Shown here in pieces: positions 9,350 to 18,660 of a stretch of 64,000 bases of DNA; within the stretch, counting starts at the first letter, position 1; each line of letters begins with the position of its first letter. Source of the DNA: an uncultured Lachnospiraceae bacterium (GTDB taxonomy: Bacteria; Bacillota; Clostridia; Lachnospirales; Lachnospiraceae); contig CAMWBY010000012.1 of the NCBI GenBank assembly GCA_947172645.1, forward strand, positions 1-64,000, written 5' to 3'. A program made the position numbers and the translations under genes. The notes under the pieces are model-generated. The model worked only from the letters and a program-made list of their open reading frames with translations, was not told the DNA's origin and made no database searches.

Positions 9350-11068
9350 CTAAATTTTAAATACTCTCATGTTCTGTTCCAAATCATCCGCAATCTCCCG
9401 CAGCCTGGATGCATTTTCGGAAATCTCATATACAATGGTGCTCACCTCTGTTACAGACGCCGACGTCTCTTCCGCACTCGCCGCATTCTCCTGGGCAATC
9501 GCGGTCAGGTTCTGGACAACATCCACCACGTTAACCCTGGCGCCGTCCATCTGCATCGTCTTGTCGGCAATCTTGTTCACACCGTCAATCGAACCGTCAA
9601 TTCCTTCCTTCACCAACGTAAAGATTTCTTCTGTTTTCCCTACATGTTCACTCTGCGTGCCCATGATTTCCTTAACTTCGTCCATCGTTGCAACGGCTTT
9701 CTCGGAATCCGAAATCAGGGAATCTATAATCTGCTCAATCTGCCTTGCAGACTCATTGGACTGCTCAGCAAGCTTCTGTATCTGGGATGCCACGACCGCA
9801 AATCCTCTTCCCTGCTCCCCTGCTCTGGCGGCCTCAATGCTCGCATTTAATGACAGCAGGTTTGTCTCCTCCGCAATAGAGGTAATCAGTGATGTGGCTT
9901 CTCTAATCTTCATTGCCGACTCGTTGGTCGTGTTCGTCTGCTCATAAATAATATCGATGGCGCTGCTCGCCCTCTGGTTAATCTTGTCAAGGGCTTCCAG
10001 GATAGAAGTCGCCTCATCGCCGGAATTTTTCATTTCCGTCGCATTGCCAATCAAATCCTTCACCTGAGCCGACGTCTCTTCTACCATATTGCCCATCAGG
10101 ATAACATTCTCTGTAGCCTTCTGCGTCTCTTCCGCCTGCGAGGTCGCTCCCTGGGCAATCTCATTGACAGCCTTCTCAACCTGTTCCACCGTGTTCGCCG
10201 TCTCCGCCGCGTTCTGGTTCAAAGAATCCGACGCTGCAAAAAGCTTCTCGCTCTGCCCCTTAAGGTCGGTTATAATCCTCGCCAGTTCTTCACGCAGCAC
10301 CGTCATGGCACGGCTCATGCTGCCCGTCTCGTCTTTTCTCATGTTCAGCTTCAACTGTATCTCGTCTTCCGTGAAGTCCATATCTGCAAACTTGCCGACA
10401 AGCTGCGTAATGCGTACAATCGGCCGCACCATCATGCGCACAACAATATATCCCAGTATAGAGCACCCAACCAATGCAAGCGCCGCCGACACTATGGCCG
10501 TCAATATCATCTTCTTCACAACCGACATGATATCCGCTTCGTCGGCCGAAACGACAAGGAGATAATCGCTGGTAGGACTTAAATAGAAACCGCCCCATTT
10601 GCGCACGCCGTTGTTCACATATTCACAGACGCCGCCCTCCGAGCCTGCCCCGCTCCTCATCTCGTCTAAATATTTCGTCACAACCTCATTGTTCACCGTT
10701 GTGCCAATCATTTCATCCACCGGATGATACATCATAACACCGTCCGGTGAAATCACATAAGCGTAACTGGACTCAACTCCTTCGATTTTAACCCTGCTTA
10801 GCATCTGGTCCAGATATTCCGTCTGCAGCGCCGTCTCAGGGCCCGCAGTATATACAATATCCTGGACAACCCGCCCGTATGCCTGGCTAACATCCTTCAT
10901 ATAAGCCATAATAAGCGTATGTAACTCACGTTTGACTGCAGGAATTAATAAAACAAGGATAATCACCGCCATCAAGATAAGCTCACAATTCATCAGAAGC
11001 GTTATTTTCGATTTCATGGAATGCACACCAAGATTTTTTTTCTGTTTTGTCTGTTCCTTCGTGCTCAT
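9350..11068 (-). CDS. Methyl-accepting chemotaxis protein
   Basis: 572 residues. The start at 11068 has GGGAGGG upstream. Membrane helices lie at about 22-44 and 190-215, flanking an extracellular sensor region with a Cache-like phrase ([16 protein letters not shown]). HAMP follows, then a long signalling domain with the hallmark hairpin [22 protein letters not shown]. It would relay ligand binding to CheA/CheW. It starts about 60 bp after the ribokinase stop, so the two may share a transcript, which hints at pentose or nucleoside sensing; that link is only positional. Confidence 0.93.
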   Translation of the reverse strand: MSTKEQTKQKKNLGVHSMKSKITLLMNCELILMAVIILVLLIPAVKRELHTLIMAYMKDVSQAYGRVVQDIVYTAGPETALQTEYLDQMLSRVKIEGVESSYAYVISPDGVMMYHPVDEMIGTTVNNEVVTKYLDEMRSGAGSEGGVCEYVNNGVRKWGGFYLSPTSDYLLVVSADEADIMSVVKKMILTAIVSAALALVGCSILGYIVVRMMVRPIVRITQLVGKFADMDFTEDEIQLKLNMRKDETGSMSRAMTVLREELARIITDLKGQSEKLFAASDSLNQNAAETANTVEQVEKAVNEIAQGATSQAEETQKATENVILMGNMVEETSAQVKDLIGNATEMKNSGDEATSILEALDKINQRASSAIDIIYEQTNTTNESAMKIREATSLITSIAEETNLLSLNASIEAARAGEQGRGFAVVASQIQKLAEQSNESARQIEQIIDSLISDSEKAVATMDEVKEIMGTQSEHVGKTEEIFTLVKEGIDGSIDGVNKIADKTMQMDGARVNVVDVVQNLTAIAQENAASAEETSASVTEVSTIVYEISENASRLREIADDLEQNMRVFKI

Positions 11069-11128
11069 TTACACCCTCCCAATTTTCCAAAGTTTTCTGA
11101 TTCCCGCGCCTACACAATATAAATTAGT

Positions 11129-12049
11129 TTATCGCGAAACAGCAAATATTTCAAGATGTTTTTTCAATTCTTCTTCCACTTGCGCGGCATAAGGCATTCC
11201 TCCTTGCGCGCCGAACTTCTCGGTGGAAATACTTGCCGCCGTATTGGCATAGACAAGAGCCTCCTGTAATCCTGCCCCTTCCGCCGCCTTAACGCAGAAG
11301 GCGCCGTTTAGCGTGTCCCCGGCCCCAGTGGTATCGACTACTTTGGCAGGCCTGGCGGCGATATGTAAAACCTCCCCCGACTGCAACGCAGCGGCCACCC
11401 CTCTGGAACCTTGCGTAACCACAAGTTTGCCGGGATATTTTCCCAATAGGTCTTCGACAGGACATTCGCCTCCAAAAATCAACGCCGCCTCATGTTCGTT
11501 GGGCGTCAGATAAGTGGCCTTCTCAATCACTTCCTTGGGAACGATAGCAGCCGGCGCGGGATTAAGGACAACAGGAATGCCTTTATGGAAGCAGTAATCC
11601 ACAACATAATGCACCGTATCCAACGGGATTTCATGCTGCAACACTACCATATCATAATTTATGAGTTCGTCCTGGATTTCTTGTATGTAAGCCATGTCCG
11701 CCTTTGCATTGGCGCCCGGGACGACAATGATGGTATTGTCTCCTTCCCCTACCGTAATAAGGGCGATGCCTGTGGGGATATTTTCCAGTATTTTAATATG
11801 GCCGGTTCCGACGCCTTCGGATTCCAGGTTCTGCAATAGCCGCCGTCCGTTTCCATCGTCTCCGACACACCCGAACATTTCCACCTCCGCCCCGAGACGC
11901 GCCATAGCCACCGCCTGGTTTGCCCCTTTTCCTCCCGGAATATAACTGATGCTGTCTCCTAGCAGCGTCTCCCCCTTGTGGGGAATCCTCTCGGCAGTGA
12001 CAGTCATATCCATGTTGATGCTTCCAACCACCGCAATTCTCACTCCCAT
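11129..12049 (-). CDS. rbsK: Ribokinase (PfkB family)
   Basis: 306 residues from the ATG at 12049 with GGAGGG just upstream. The frame stays open into the tmRNA gene, but no start there is credible. PfkB signature 1 GGKGANQAVAMARLG and signature 2 DTTGAGDTLNGAF (catalytic Asp in the GAGD loop) are both present, as is the start AVVGSINMDMTV typical of ribokinase. It phosphorylates ribose, or a related sugar such as deoxyribose, to the 5-phosphate. No ribose transporter adjoins it. Confidence 0.9.
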   Translation of the reverse strand: MGVRIAVVGSINMDMTVTAERIPHKGETLLGDSISYIPGGKGANQAVAMARLGAEVEMFGCVGDDGNGRRLLQNLESEGVGTGHIKILENIPTGIALITVGEGDNTIIVVPGANAKADMAYIQEIQDELINYDMVVLQHEIPLDTVHYVVDYCFHKGIPVVLNPAPAAIVPKEVIEKATYLTPNEHEAALIFGGECPVEDLLGKYPGKLVVTQGSRGVAAALQSGEVLHIAARPAKVVDTTGAGDTLNGAFCVKAAEGAGLQEALVYANTAASISTEKFGAQGGMPYAAQVEEELKKHLEIFAVSR

Positions 12050-12074
12050 AAAATCCCTCCATTCCTCACATCTA

Positions 12075-12166
12075 ATCGAGTAGGGAAGATTTCTTCCCCT
12101 GCTCGCCGCGCTCCCGTGCGCCGCATTAGCGGCATATCTCATCTGCACGGGGCTGTGCATCAAAAA
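12075..12166. repeat. Structured intergenic repeat, copy 1
   Basis: About 92 bp, closely matching the copy at 25560-25652. Folding elements on the plus strand are a perfect GGGAAGA/TCTTCCC hairpin, then CCCGTGC pairing with GCACGGG around an inner GCCGC/GCGGC hairpin. The right edge runs into the T-run of the tmRNA terminator. Family unknown. Confidence 0.8.
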
Positions 12167-12203
12167 GGTGTAAAGCCTTCTCACATCAACAAGCTTTACA
12201 CCT
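12161..12203 (-). terminator. tmRNA terminator
   Basis: On the minus strand AGGTGTAAAGC and GCTTTACACCT form an 11-bp perfect stem followed by TTTTTG. It lies about 20 bp after the tmRNA 3' end. Confidence 0.9.
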
Positions 12204-12222
12204 CTGTCAATCTTCTCCTGAG

Positions 12223-12568
12223 TGGACCAGACGGGAGTCGAACCCGTGTCCAAAAGCCCATTCCCTGTCCTTCTACTATCATAGTCTGTCATTGCGGATT
12301 GCTCCACATTCCCTCGCACACCAGGAAACAGACACCCCAATGTGCTCAGTAGCCTCTGATACGCCCGCAGGTAAGAGGCGTCCCCTGCGTCGTTTCCTAC
12401 ATAGTCGATGCCCGGTTCTTAATGTGTAGGTGCACTAAGGCGGACAGCTGCCCTTAGGCAGCGTATGCTAAATTGTCTTCAGCGTTTATATTTAGATTCG
12501 CGATTTGACGCATCGCCTGCGGATAGCTTCTCCAGCTGCAGAACCCCTGTCGAAACCTTGACTGGCCC
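12223..12568 (-). ncRNA. ssrA: tmRNA (transfer-messenger RNA)
   Basis: 346 nt. The 5' end GGGCCAG pairs with 3' CTGGTCC before the encoded A of CCA, and the T-arm GTTCGACTC is intact. The tag reading frame runs from GCG (12499-12501) to TAA (12454-12456) and encodes ANLNINAEDNLAYAA. Together with SmpB, tmRNA rescues stalled ribosomes and marks the product for proteolysis. smpB lies just upstream, rnr before it. Confidence 0.97.
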
Positions 12569-12580
12569 ATGTTTTGTTAT

Positions 12581-12609
12581 AGTATAACACAGAACTTCCC
12601 GAAATAAAA
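12581..12609 (-). promoter_or_regulatory. Likely ssrA promoter
   Basis: Minus strand: -10 TATACT (12581-12586), 17-bp spacer, weak -35 TTTTAT (12604-12609). It lies 12 bp before the mature tmRNA 5' end, so transcription would start at or just before it. Confidence 0.55.
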
Positions 12610-12647
12610 TAAGGGAAGCATATATTTCAAAAATTTTCCAGATGGGC

Positions 12648-13115
12648 TTACCCCAAATTCTTAACCTTAAACTCGCGCTCATGTTCCCTGCGCATGTCTT
12701 TCTTCGCTATATCCTGCCGCTTGTCATAGAGTTTTTTGCCCTTGGCAAGGCCAATCTCCATTTTCGCCCTGCCGTCTTTAAAATAAACCTGTAACGGCAC
12801 GATGGTATAGCCCTGTTCCGACATCTTCCCCGCCAGCTTGCGGATTTGCACTTTATGCAAAAGCAATTTCCGCACGCGCAAAGGGTCCTTGTTGAAAATA
12901 TTCCCTTTCTCATAAGGGCTGATATTCATACCGTAGACAAACGCTTCACCGTTCTCAATACGCACGAAAGCCTCCTTGACGCTGCACTTACCCATGCGCA
13001 ACGACTTCACCTCCGTGCCGTGCAGCTCAAGGCCTGCCTCATACTTCTCTTCTATAAAATAATCGTGGTAGGCTTTCTTGTTATTCGCTACCAGTTTCAT
13101 GGCTTCCTTCGCCAT
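12648..13115 (-). CDS. smpB: SsrA-binding protein SmpB
   Basis: 155 residues. ATG 13115 has GGGG seven bases upstream. Family landmarks are [27 protein letters not shown] in the OB-fold and the basic C-terminal tail ([26 protein letters not shown]) that enters the ribosomal mRNA channel. It binds tmRNA, whose gene is immediately downstream, and follows rnr in the same direction. Confidence 0.97.
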   Translation of the reverse strand: MAKEAMKLVANNKKAYHDYFIEEKYEAGLELHGTEVKSLRMGKCSVKEAFVRIENGEAFVYGMNISPYEKGNIFNKDPLRVRKLLLHKVQIRKLAGKMSEQGYTIVPLQVYFKDGRAKMEIGLAKGKKLYDKRQDIAKKDMRREHEREFKVKNLG

Positions 13116-13219
13116 ATATATCCCCCTTTCCATGCAAGCATATGCGCTCCCGACGCCGTATCCATACCTGCCTGCAAGTTTTTTACCACATGTCCTCAGT
13201 TTACAAAATTATCCCCAAG

Positions 13220-15391
13220 TCAATCGCCCTGCTGTAGGCCGTCGCACGGCTCGTCGCTCTCGGGAATCATAAAATCCACCGTCCGCATAAAAAGGTCCAC
13301 GCTCTTCACCTGTATCGTAATCCGTTCGCCAAGTTTATACGTTTTTCCTGTATCCTGCCCTACCATTTCATAAGTTCTCTCGTCGTAGCAAAAATAATCT
13401 CCCGGAAGCGTCGAGACATGGATAAGCCCCTCCACCGTGTTGGGCAGCTCCACATAGATGCCCCATTGTGTAATGCCGGATATCACGCCCTCATACACCT
13501 CTCCGATGTGCTGCTCCATATATTCCGCTTTCTTGAGCTTGTCAGTCTCCCTTTCCGCCTCCTCGGCCCGGCGTTCCATCTTGGAGGAATGCTTCGCCAC
13601 CTCCGGCAGTCTGCCCGCATAATGCTCTATACGGCTCTCCTTCAGCTTTCCCCGCAGCTGTTCTTTGATAATGCGGTGAATCTGCAAATCGGGATATCTT
13701 CTGATAGGCGATGTGAAATGGCAGTAATACTGACATGCCAGCCCGAAATGCCCCGTACATTCCACCGTATACTTCGCCTGTTTCATGCTTCGCAGCGCCA
13801 GACGGCTAATCAATGTCTCCTCTTTCGTCCCTTCTGTCTTATCCAACAGTTTCTGTAATTCTTTCGGATGGATTTCCTCACCCGTCAGTTTGATATGATA
13901 TCCGAAGTTGCGGATAAAAGCAGACAGTTTCATGATTTTCTCCGGGTCAGGCTTCTCGTGGGTACGGTACACGAAAGGCAGCTCCATCCAAAAGAAATGC
14001 TGCGCTACCGTCTCGTTGGCAATCAGCATGAAGTCTTCTATAATCTTCGTCGCCACATTGCGCTCATAAGGCTTGATAGCGACAGGATGGCCCTGTTCAT
14101 CCAGTATAATTTTACTCTCCGCAAAATCAAAATCCACGGCTCCCCGTTTATGCCTTCTCTTCCTGAGAATTGCCGCCAACTGTTCCATCTGTTCAAACAT
14201 CGGCACAAGCTTCTCGTACTCCGCCCGCTCCTCCTCGTCATGGTCTTCCAGAATTTTTTTCACGGCAGTGTATGACATTCTGCGGTCCACACAGATAACC
14301 GTCTCGGCAATCTGGTAATCCGTCACTTCGCCCTTTTCATCGATGGTCATAAGACAGCTAAGCGCCAGGCGCTCCACTCCCTGGTTCAGGGAACAGATAC
14401 CGTTAGAAAGCTTATGGGGCAGCATGGGTATGACCCTGTCCACCAGATACACACTCGTACCCCGCTCTAACGCCTCCCAGTCCAAAGCAGAATTTTCCTG
14501 CACATAATTGCTCACATCCGCTATATGCACCCCAAGATGATACTGTCCGCCCTCGTCCACCGAGAGGCTGACCGCATCGTCCAAGTCTTTGGCGTCTTCA
14601 CCGTCTATCGTCACCATCTGCACATTTCTAAGGTCCATACGTCCTTCCAAATCAGCCGGATGCACTTCTTCCGGCACACGCGCCGCCTGGTTCATCACCT
14701 TCTCGCCAAATTCCATGGGAAGCCCGTATCCCCTTACGATGGACAGGATGTCAACCCCGGGGTCATTCAAGTGGCCCAATATCTCCACCACCTTGCCCTC
14801 CGGCTTATGACGCTCATCGCCGTAGGATGTCAGTTCTACCACTACCTTATGTCCCGTGACCGCCCCTTTAGAACGCTCCTTCGGCACGAAGATGTCCATG
14901 CCTATTTTTCCGTTATCCGGAATCACGAACCCGAAGTTCTGCGACTGCTCATAAGTGCCTACCACCTGTTTCATGCCGTGTTCCAGAATCCTGACAACCA
15001 TGGCTTCCTGCCTCTGTCCGCGTCTGCCCGGAAGCAGTGTCACCTGCACCCTGTCCATATGAAAGGCGCCGCCTGTCTTATCCTCCGGGATATACAGGTC
15101 TTCTTCCCTTCCCTCCACTTCCACGAAACCGAATCCTTTGGCGTGGCCGATAAAGGTACCGACGGGCTGCGCTGCATCGGGTTTCATATACTTACCGTTC
15201 TTCGTCAGCTGTATTCTGCCCTCCGCCAAAAGCGCCTGCAGCACCTTCCTGAAACTCTCCCTGTCTTCCCTGGACACTTGCATGAAAGCCGCCAGTTCTT
15301 TTTCTTTCATCGGCGTATACATCTCGTCCGCCACAAGTTCGCAAATTAAATTTTTTCGTTGTTCCAATTTTTCGTTCTCTATATTATCCAC
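13220..15391 (-). CDS. rnr: Ribonuclease R (RNB-family 3'-5' exoribonuclease)
   Basis: 723 residues, with a GTG start preceded by GAGG. The order is an N-terminal helix-turn-helix, two cold-shock domains (about 70-210), the RNB catalytic domain (about 245-570) with the acidic motif DGEDAKDLDDAVSL, and an S1 domain (about 630-710, VYEGVISGITQWGIYVEL). It degrades structured RNA and clears non-stop mRNA during trans-translation, in keeping with its place before smpB and ssrA. Confidence 0.95.
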   Translation of the reverse strand: MDNIENEKLEQRKNLICELVADEMYTPMKEKELAAFMQVSREDRESFRKVLQALLAEGRIQLTKNGKYMKPDAAQPVGTFIGHAKGFGFVEVEGREEDLYIPEDKTGGAFHMDRVQVTLLPGRRGQRQEAMVVRILEHGMKQVVGTYEQSQNFGFVIPDNGKIGMDIFVPKERSKGAVTGHKVVVELTSYGDERHKPEGKVVEILGHLNDPGVDILSIVRGYGLPMEFGEKVMNQAARVPEEVHPADLEGRMDLRNVQMVTIDGEDAKDLDDAVSLSVDEGGQYHLGVHIADVSNYVQENSALDWEALERGTSVYLVDRVIPMLPHKLSNGICSLNQGVERLALSCLMTIDEKGEVTDYQIAETVICVDRRMSYTAVKKILEDHDEEERAEYEKLVPMFEQMEQLAAILRKRRHKRGAVDFDFAESKIILDEQGHPVAIKPYERNVATKIIEDFMLIANETVAQHFFWMELPFVYRTHEKPDPEKIMKLSAFIRNFGYHIKLTGEEIHPKELQKLLDKTEGTKEETLISRLALRSMKQAKYTVECTGHFGLACQYYCHFTSPIRRYPDLQIHRIIKEQLRGKLKESRIEHYAGRLPEVAKHSSKMERRAEEAERETDKLKKAEYMEQHIGEVYEGVISGITQWGIYVELPNTVEGLIHVSTLPGDYFCYDERTYEMVGQDTGKTYKLGERITIQVKSVDLFMRTVDFMIPESDEPCDGLQQGD

Positions 15392-15417
15392 TATATTTCC
15401 TCTTCTTTTCCTATAAT

Positions 15418-15721
15418 GATTAAGGTGTCAAAAGATGCTGTCATAAAACTTCACTGGCAGATTGCACAAAATGTCCACGAAGCTGTCCTTCGCAGGAATA
15501 TGAGATTTTCTTAATATTCCGTTAAGTACCCAGCAATTTTGGGACATGGATGTCCCGAAAAGCCCTCTCTGAGCTCGGATGGCGAATAGAGGGCGGTTGC
15601 GTCCGCTTCCGTAGATTCCACGGAATATTTTAGAAAATCCATATGACGGAGACAGACGCGAGTGGACTTTTGTGCAATCTGCCCAGACAATTTATAAAAT
15701 ATACCTTTTGACACCTTAATC
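15418..15721. mobile_element. MITE-like non-autonomous element with target-site duplication
   Basis: Terminal inverted repeats of 17 identical bases start with GATTAAGGTGTCAAAAG (15418-15434 and 15705-15721). A second inverted match GGCAGATTGCACAAAA lies inside each end (15456-15471 and 15668-15683). The element is flanked by the direct repeat CTATAAT (15411-15417 and 15722-15728), or CCTATAAT if one terminal base is assigned to the target. About 303 bp with no coding frame. It sits between secG and rnr. It is probably mobilised in trans by a transposase elsewhere; the family cannot be fixed from this window. Confidence 0.88.
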
Positions 15722-15826
15722 CTATAATACAACAAAAGCAAGCCCACCGGCTTGCTCTGTAAATCCCCATTCTATAACGCCCGCCACACGACAGGCTCAT
15801 GGACTTATCACAAAAATATTGCTGCT

Positions 15827-16066
15827 TCAAAACAAATTCAGGTTCAGAATAACCACGAGAAGCATGAACCCAACCGCAAGCCCTGTCGTAATCTTGACAA
15901 GCTTGCTCTCCATGGAACGTCCCTTGTTCTTCCCCCAATATGTCTCGGCCGCCCCGCTCACTGCCCCAAGGCCCGCGGTCTTGCCTTCCTGCATCAATAC
16001 CAATATCACAAGCGCGATACAAACAATAATAAAAATAACCGTCAATGTAATTCTAAGTGCTCCCAT
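15827..16066 (-). CDS. secG: Protein translocase subunit SecG
   Basis: 79 residues from the ATG at 16066 with GGAGGT upstream. Two membrane helices (about 4-24 and 55-76) flank the conserved loop QEGKTAGLGAVSGAAETYWG. It assists the SecYE channel. The secG-rnr-smpB-ssrA order is common in Firmicutes; here a MITE interrupts it between secG and rnr. Confidence 0.95.
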   Translation of the reverse strand: MGALRITLTVIFIIVCIALVILVLMQEGKTAGLGAVSGAAETYWGKNKGRSMESKLVKITTGLAVGFMLLVVILNLNLF

Positions 16067-16115
16067 TTCCACACCTCCTAGCTTCAAACAAAGTTGCCTT
16101 TGCCCACTGAGGGTA

Positions 16116-16144
16116 ATCTTAGCACACAAATCCACATTATGCAA
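16116..16144 (-). promoter_or_regulatory. secG promoter
   Basis: Minus strand: -35 TTGCAT (16139-16144), 17-bp spacer, -10 TAAGAT (16116-16121). Confidence 0.65.
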
Positions 16145-16184
16145 GAAAAATTTCCAAAACCAGTAAAAACAATTATCTCTATTA

Positions 16185-17105
16185 TTATAGCGCAAACGCC
16201 GCAAAAGCATCCGCCTTTTCATGGTTCTCGCTGTGATATTTCATGAGATAGGCTTTCATCTCGGTGTGCCTGTCCCCCATATCCTCCATAAGCGCCTGGA
16301 AGTTGTCTTGCGTGACGCCGCCGAGTTTTGTCAAAAACTGGTAATAGCGTAAATCATCACCATACTCTTCCAGTATCACTCTCCATGTCTCTTCCGTCTC
16401 CTGCCCCTTCACATGGGCAAGCAGATATGCCTCCAACCGCCCGCGTATGGAGGGTTCCAGTCCATAATCGTGCATCAGCCGCAGCATCGCCAGACTGACC
16501 TTATCCCGCCTGCGCTGTTCCATATAGTAGTCCAGGTTATTATCCTTGCTGCCGTAATCTTCCTCACCGCACAGAAGCATCTTGGAGAAACCTTCCGCAT
16601 CTTTCCTGTCCATCAAGGACATCATCCGGCTGTCCCAACGCGCAAGCCACTCCGCAGTGCCCGCATTCTCGAAATCAAACAGATAAAAGGCGTCCAGCCT
16701 GCTCATGGTGGCCGCCAGAAGATAGGAGATATCCGCACTCCTGCCTTCCCGTTCATCCGCGCCTTCATCCACAATCTGTTCCAGGCAGAAGCAGTCCTTG
16801 AAAATCCCCTGGCCGATTTCCATATGGTGATAAGGCAGTATCACCTTATGCAGTTTCCCGCAGCATGCAAAAGCCCAGTCGTCTATCCGCTCCACAGTCT
16901 CCGGAAGGGAAATCACCTTGAGCATTTTATTGCTCAAAAAAGCTTTCTTTCCGATATGGGTTACCATGCATCCCGCAACAGACGCCGGGATATCCACTTG
17001 CGTATCCTTGCCGCGGTAACCGAGAATCTCCGCCCTGCCCTGGTCCGTGCCGTACTCGATAACGCCATGCGCCGTATTCAATTCCCCTCGTGTCTTCCTT
17101 GCCAT
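16185..17105 (-). CDS. Leucine-rich-repeat (BspA-type) protein, third gene of MoxR-VWA operon
   Basis: 306 residues from the ATG at 17105, preceded by GGGGAG; an in-frame GTG three codons earlier is possible. Residues 40-120 hold LRR_5/BspA-type repeats (IGKKAFLSNKMLKVISLPETVERIDDWAFACCGKLHKVILP). The remaining 180 residues look helical and repeat-like, possibly armadillo/ankyrin-style. There is no signal peptide, so it acts in the cytoplasm, unlike surface BspA proteins. It starts 27 bp after the AAA+ ATPase stop and is probably a substrate-binding or scaffold partner of the ATPase/VWA pair. Confidence 0.75.
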   Translation of the reverse strand: MARKTRGELNTAHGVIEYGTDQGRAEILGYRGKDTQVDIPASVAGCMVTHIGKKAFLSNKMLKVISLPETVERIDDWAFACCGKLHKVILPYHHMEIGQGIFKDCFCLEQIVDEGADEREGRSADISYLLAATMSRLDAFYLFDFENAGTAEWLARWDSRMMSLMDRKDAEGFSKMLLCGEEDYGSKDNNLDYYMEQRRRDKVSLAMLRLMHDYGLEPSIRGRLEAYLLAHVKGQETEETWRVILEEYGDDLRYYQFLTKLGGVTQDNFQALMEDMGDRHTEMKAYLMKYHSENHEKADAFAAFAL

Positions 17106-17132
17106 CGCGTCCACTCCCCGGTGTTTGTCTCT

Positions 17133-18653
17133 TTATATCTCCAATTCCGCAATCCGCTCCGCCAGACTGTCTCCCCGCTCCGTCAACATCAGCTCTTCAT
17201 TGTGCCTCTGATAATCCTCGCACCCGTAAGTTGCGATAAATTTCGCGCAATCCGCCTGCACCGTACACTCTGTCACAAGAATCAGCATCTCATTGCCGGA
17301 ACCGAAGGTATCTTCCACGAACCGGAAAAGATAATGCATTTTTTCCTGCACTTTACCGGTTTCCCGTTTGTAATCTGCAACTTCGGCGTCAAATTTCTCC
17401 TTCGCCTTGTCGAAAGCCTCCATACCGCTGCCCGTATCCGTCAGACGCACCGTCTTCTCACATTCGGCAAGGAACCTGACAACCGCCTTATCTTTACGTT
17501 TGTCCCGGGCCGACAATGCGCCCGCCGCCTGCAGAGATTCCATCATTTTCTTCCGCGCGTCGGCCTGCTGCCCCAGGAGCGCTGCCAATTCATCCGCACT
17601 GCACCCGGACTGCGCCTTCGCCTTCAAAGCCCGCAGTGGATTCATAATCTCACCAAGCGCCCGGGAAGTCTGCATATTGTCTTTGATTTCCTGCTGCATC
17701 CTGTCTATCAGCATTCCCATAAGCGATAAACGCTCGTCGAAATCCGCCTTGCGCGCCTTGTCCTTCGCCTGTTCGCTGACGGCTCCCGACAGGATTTCTT
17801 CCACCTTATAATCGTCCTTGTACTTCCGGTATAAGTCATAGTACGCGGTAAACTCTTTCACTACCCGCTCATTGCGTATATACTGCCCGACGAAAGATTC
17901 ATCCGCCGCAATGCCTTCCTCTTCATACAAAAGCAGCATCTCGGACAAGTCTTCCCACCCTCTTGCCGTAATATAACTTCTTCCTCTTACCGTGGTCTCC
18001 ACCTGGTAGAAATCATCCTTTTTCATATCCAGGAAATTCAGTATGGCCGTATGCATCCCCCGTTCCCTGGCATACTCCCGCCAGGTGGCATAATCCGCCT
18101 CCACCTCCAGGATTTTCAGACGGTCCATGGTCACCACGTCAAACTCACGCACCGACTTATTGTATTCCGGCGGGTTGCCCGCCGTCACAATCACCCATCC
18201 CTCCGGCACCTGATGCCTGCCAAACACCTTGTACTGCAGAAACTGCAACATGGAAGGGGCAAGCGTCTCCGACACACAGTTAATCTCATCCAGGAACAGA
18301 ATCCCTTCCTTGATACCGCTCTCTTCCATCACGTCATAGACCGAGGCGATAATCTCGCTCATGGTATACTCCGACACGTCATAGGTCTTGCCGCCATACT
18401 CCTTATGGGTGATAAACGGAAGCCCCAGGGCAGACTGCCTCGTATGGTGTGTCATGGAATAGGACACCAAAGCTATGCCCAGCTCCTGTGCAATCTGTTC
18501 CATCACCGCAGTCTTGCCGATGCCCGGCGCGCCCAGAAGAAAGATGGGCCGCTGCCTGACAAGGGGTATCCTGTATTCCCCCTCCTCGTCCTTTTTCAAA
18601 TATATCCTGACCGAATCCTTGATAAAATTCTTCGCTTCCTTAATATTCATCAT
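17133..18653 (-). CDS. MoxR-like AAA+ ATPase
   Basis: 506 residues from the double ATG at 18653/18650, with AGGGAG upstream. Walker A GAPGIGKT (41-48), Walker B ILFLDE (118-123) and sensor-1 VTAGNPPEYN (157-166) define a MoxR-family ATPase. The C-terminal 250 residues form a helical extension with coiled-coil potential, longer than in minimal MoxR proteins. MoxR ATPases act as chaperones with VWA proteins, and the gene just upstream encodes one (7-bp gap). The operon order is VWA, ATPase, LRR. Confidence 0.85.
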   Translation of the reverse strand: MMNIKEAKNFIKDSVRIYLKKDEEGEYRIPLVRQRPIFLLGAPGIGKTAVMEQIAQELGIALVSYSMTHHTRQSALGLPFITHKEYGGKTYDVSEYTMSEIIASVYDVMEESGIKEGILFLDEINCVSETLAPSMLQFLQYKVFGRHQVPEGWVIVTAGNPPEYNKSVREFDVVTMDRLKILEVEADYATWREYARERGMHTAILNFLDMKKDDFYQVETTVRGRSYITARGWEDLSEMLLLYEEEGIAADESFVGQYIRNERVVKEFTAYYDLYRKYKDDYKVEEILSGAVSEQAKDKARKADFDERLSLMGMLIDRMQQEIKDNMQTSRALGEIMNPLRALKAKAQSGCSADELAALLGQQADARKKMMESLQAAGALSARDKRKDKAVVRFLAECEKTVRLTDTGSGMEAFDKAKEKFDAEVADYKRETGKVQEKMHYLFRFVEDTFGSGNEMLILVTECTVQADCAKFIATYGCEDYQRHNEELMLTERGDSLAERIAELEI

Positions 18654-18660
18654 AATCTCC

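Noticed and set aside
12050-12340. Upstream extension of ribokinase into the tmRNA gene
   Set aside because: The tmRNA is certain, the extension has no ribosome site, and ribokinases start at MGVRIAVVGS.
11978-12352. Frames through the repeat encoding SGISHLHGAVHQK-like peptides
   Set aside because: Shared by both repeat copies only because the DNA repeats; the conservation pattern follows base pairing, not codons.
16413-17729. A 438-codon open frame antisense to the LRR and MoxR genes
   Set aside because: No ribosome site and His/Pro/Leu-rich nonsense composition; both genes on the other strand have clear motifs.
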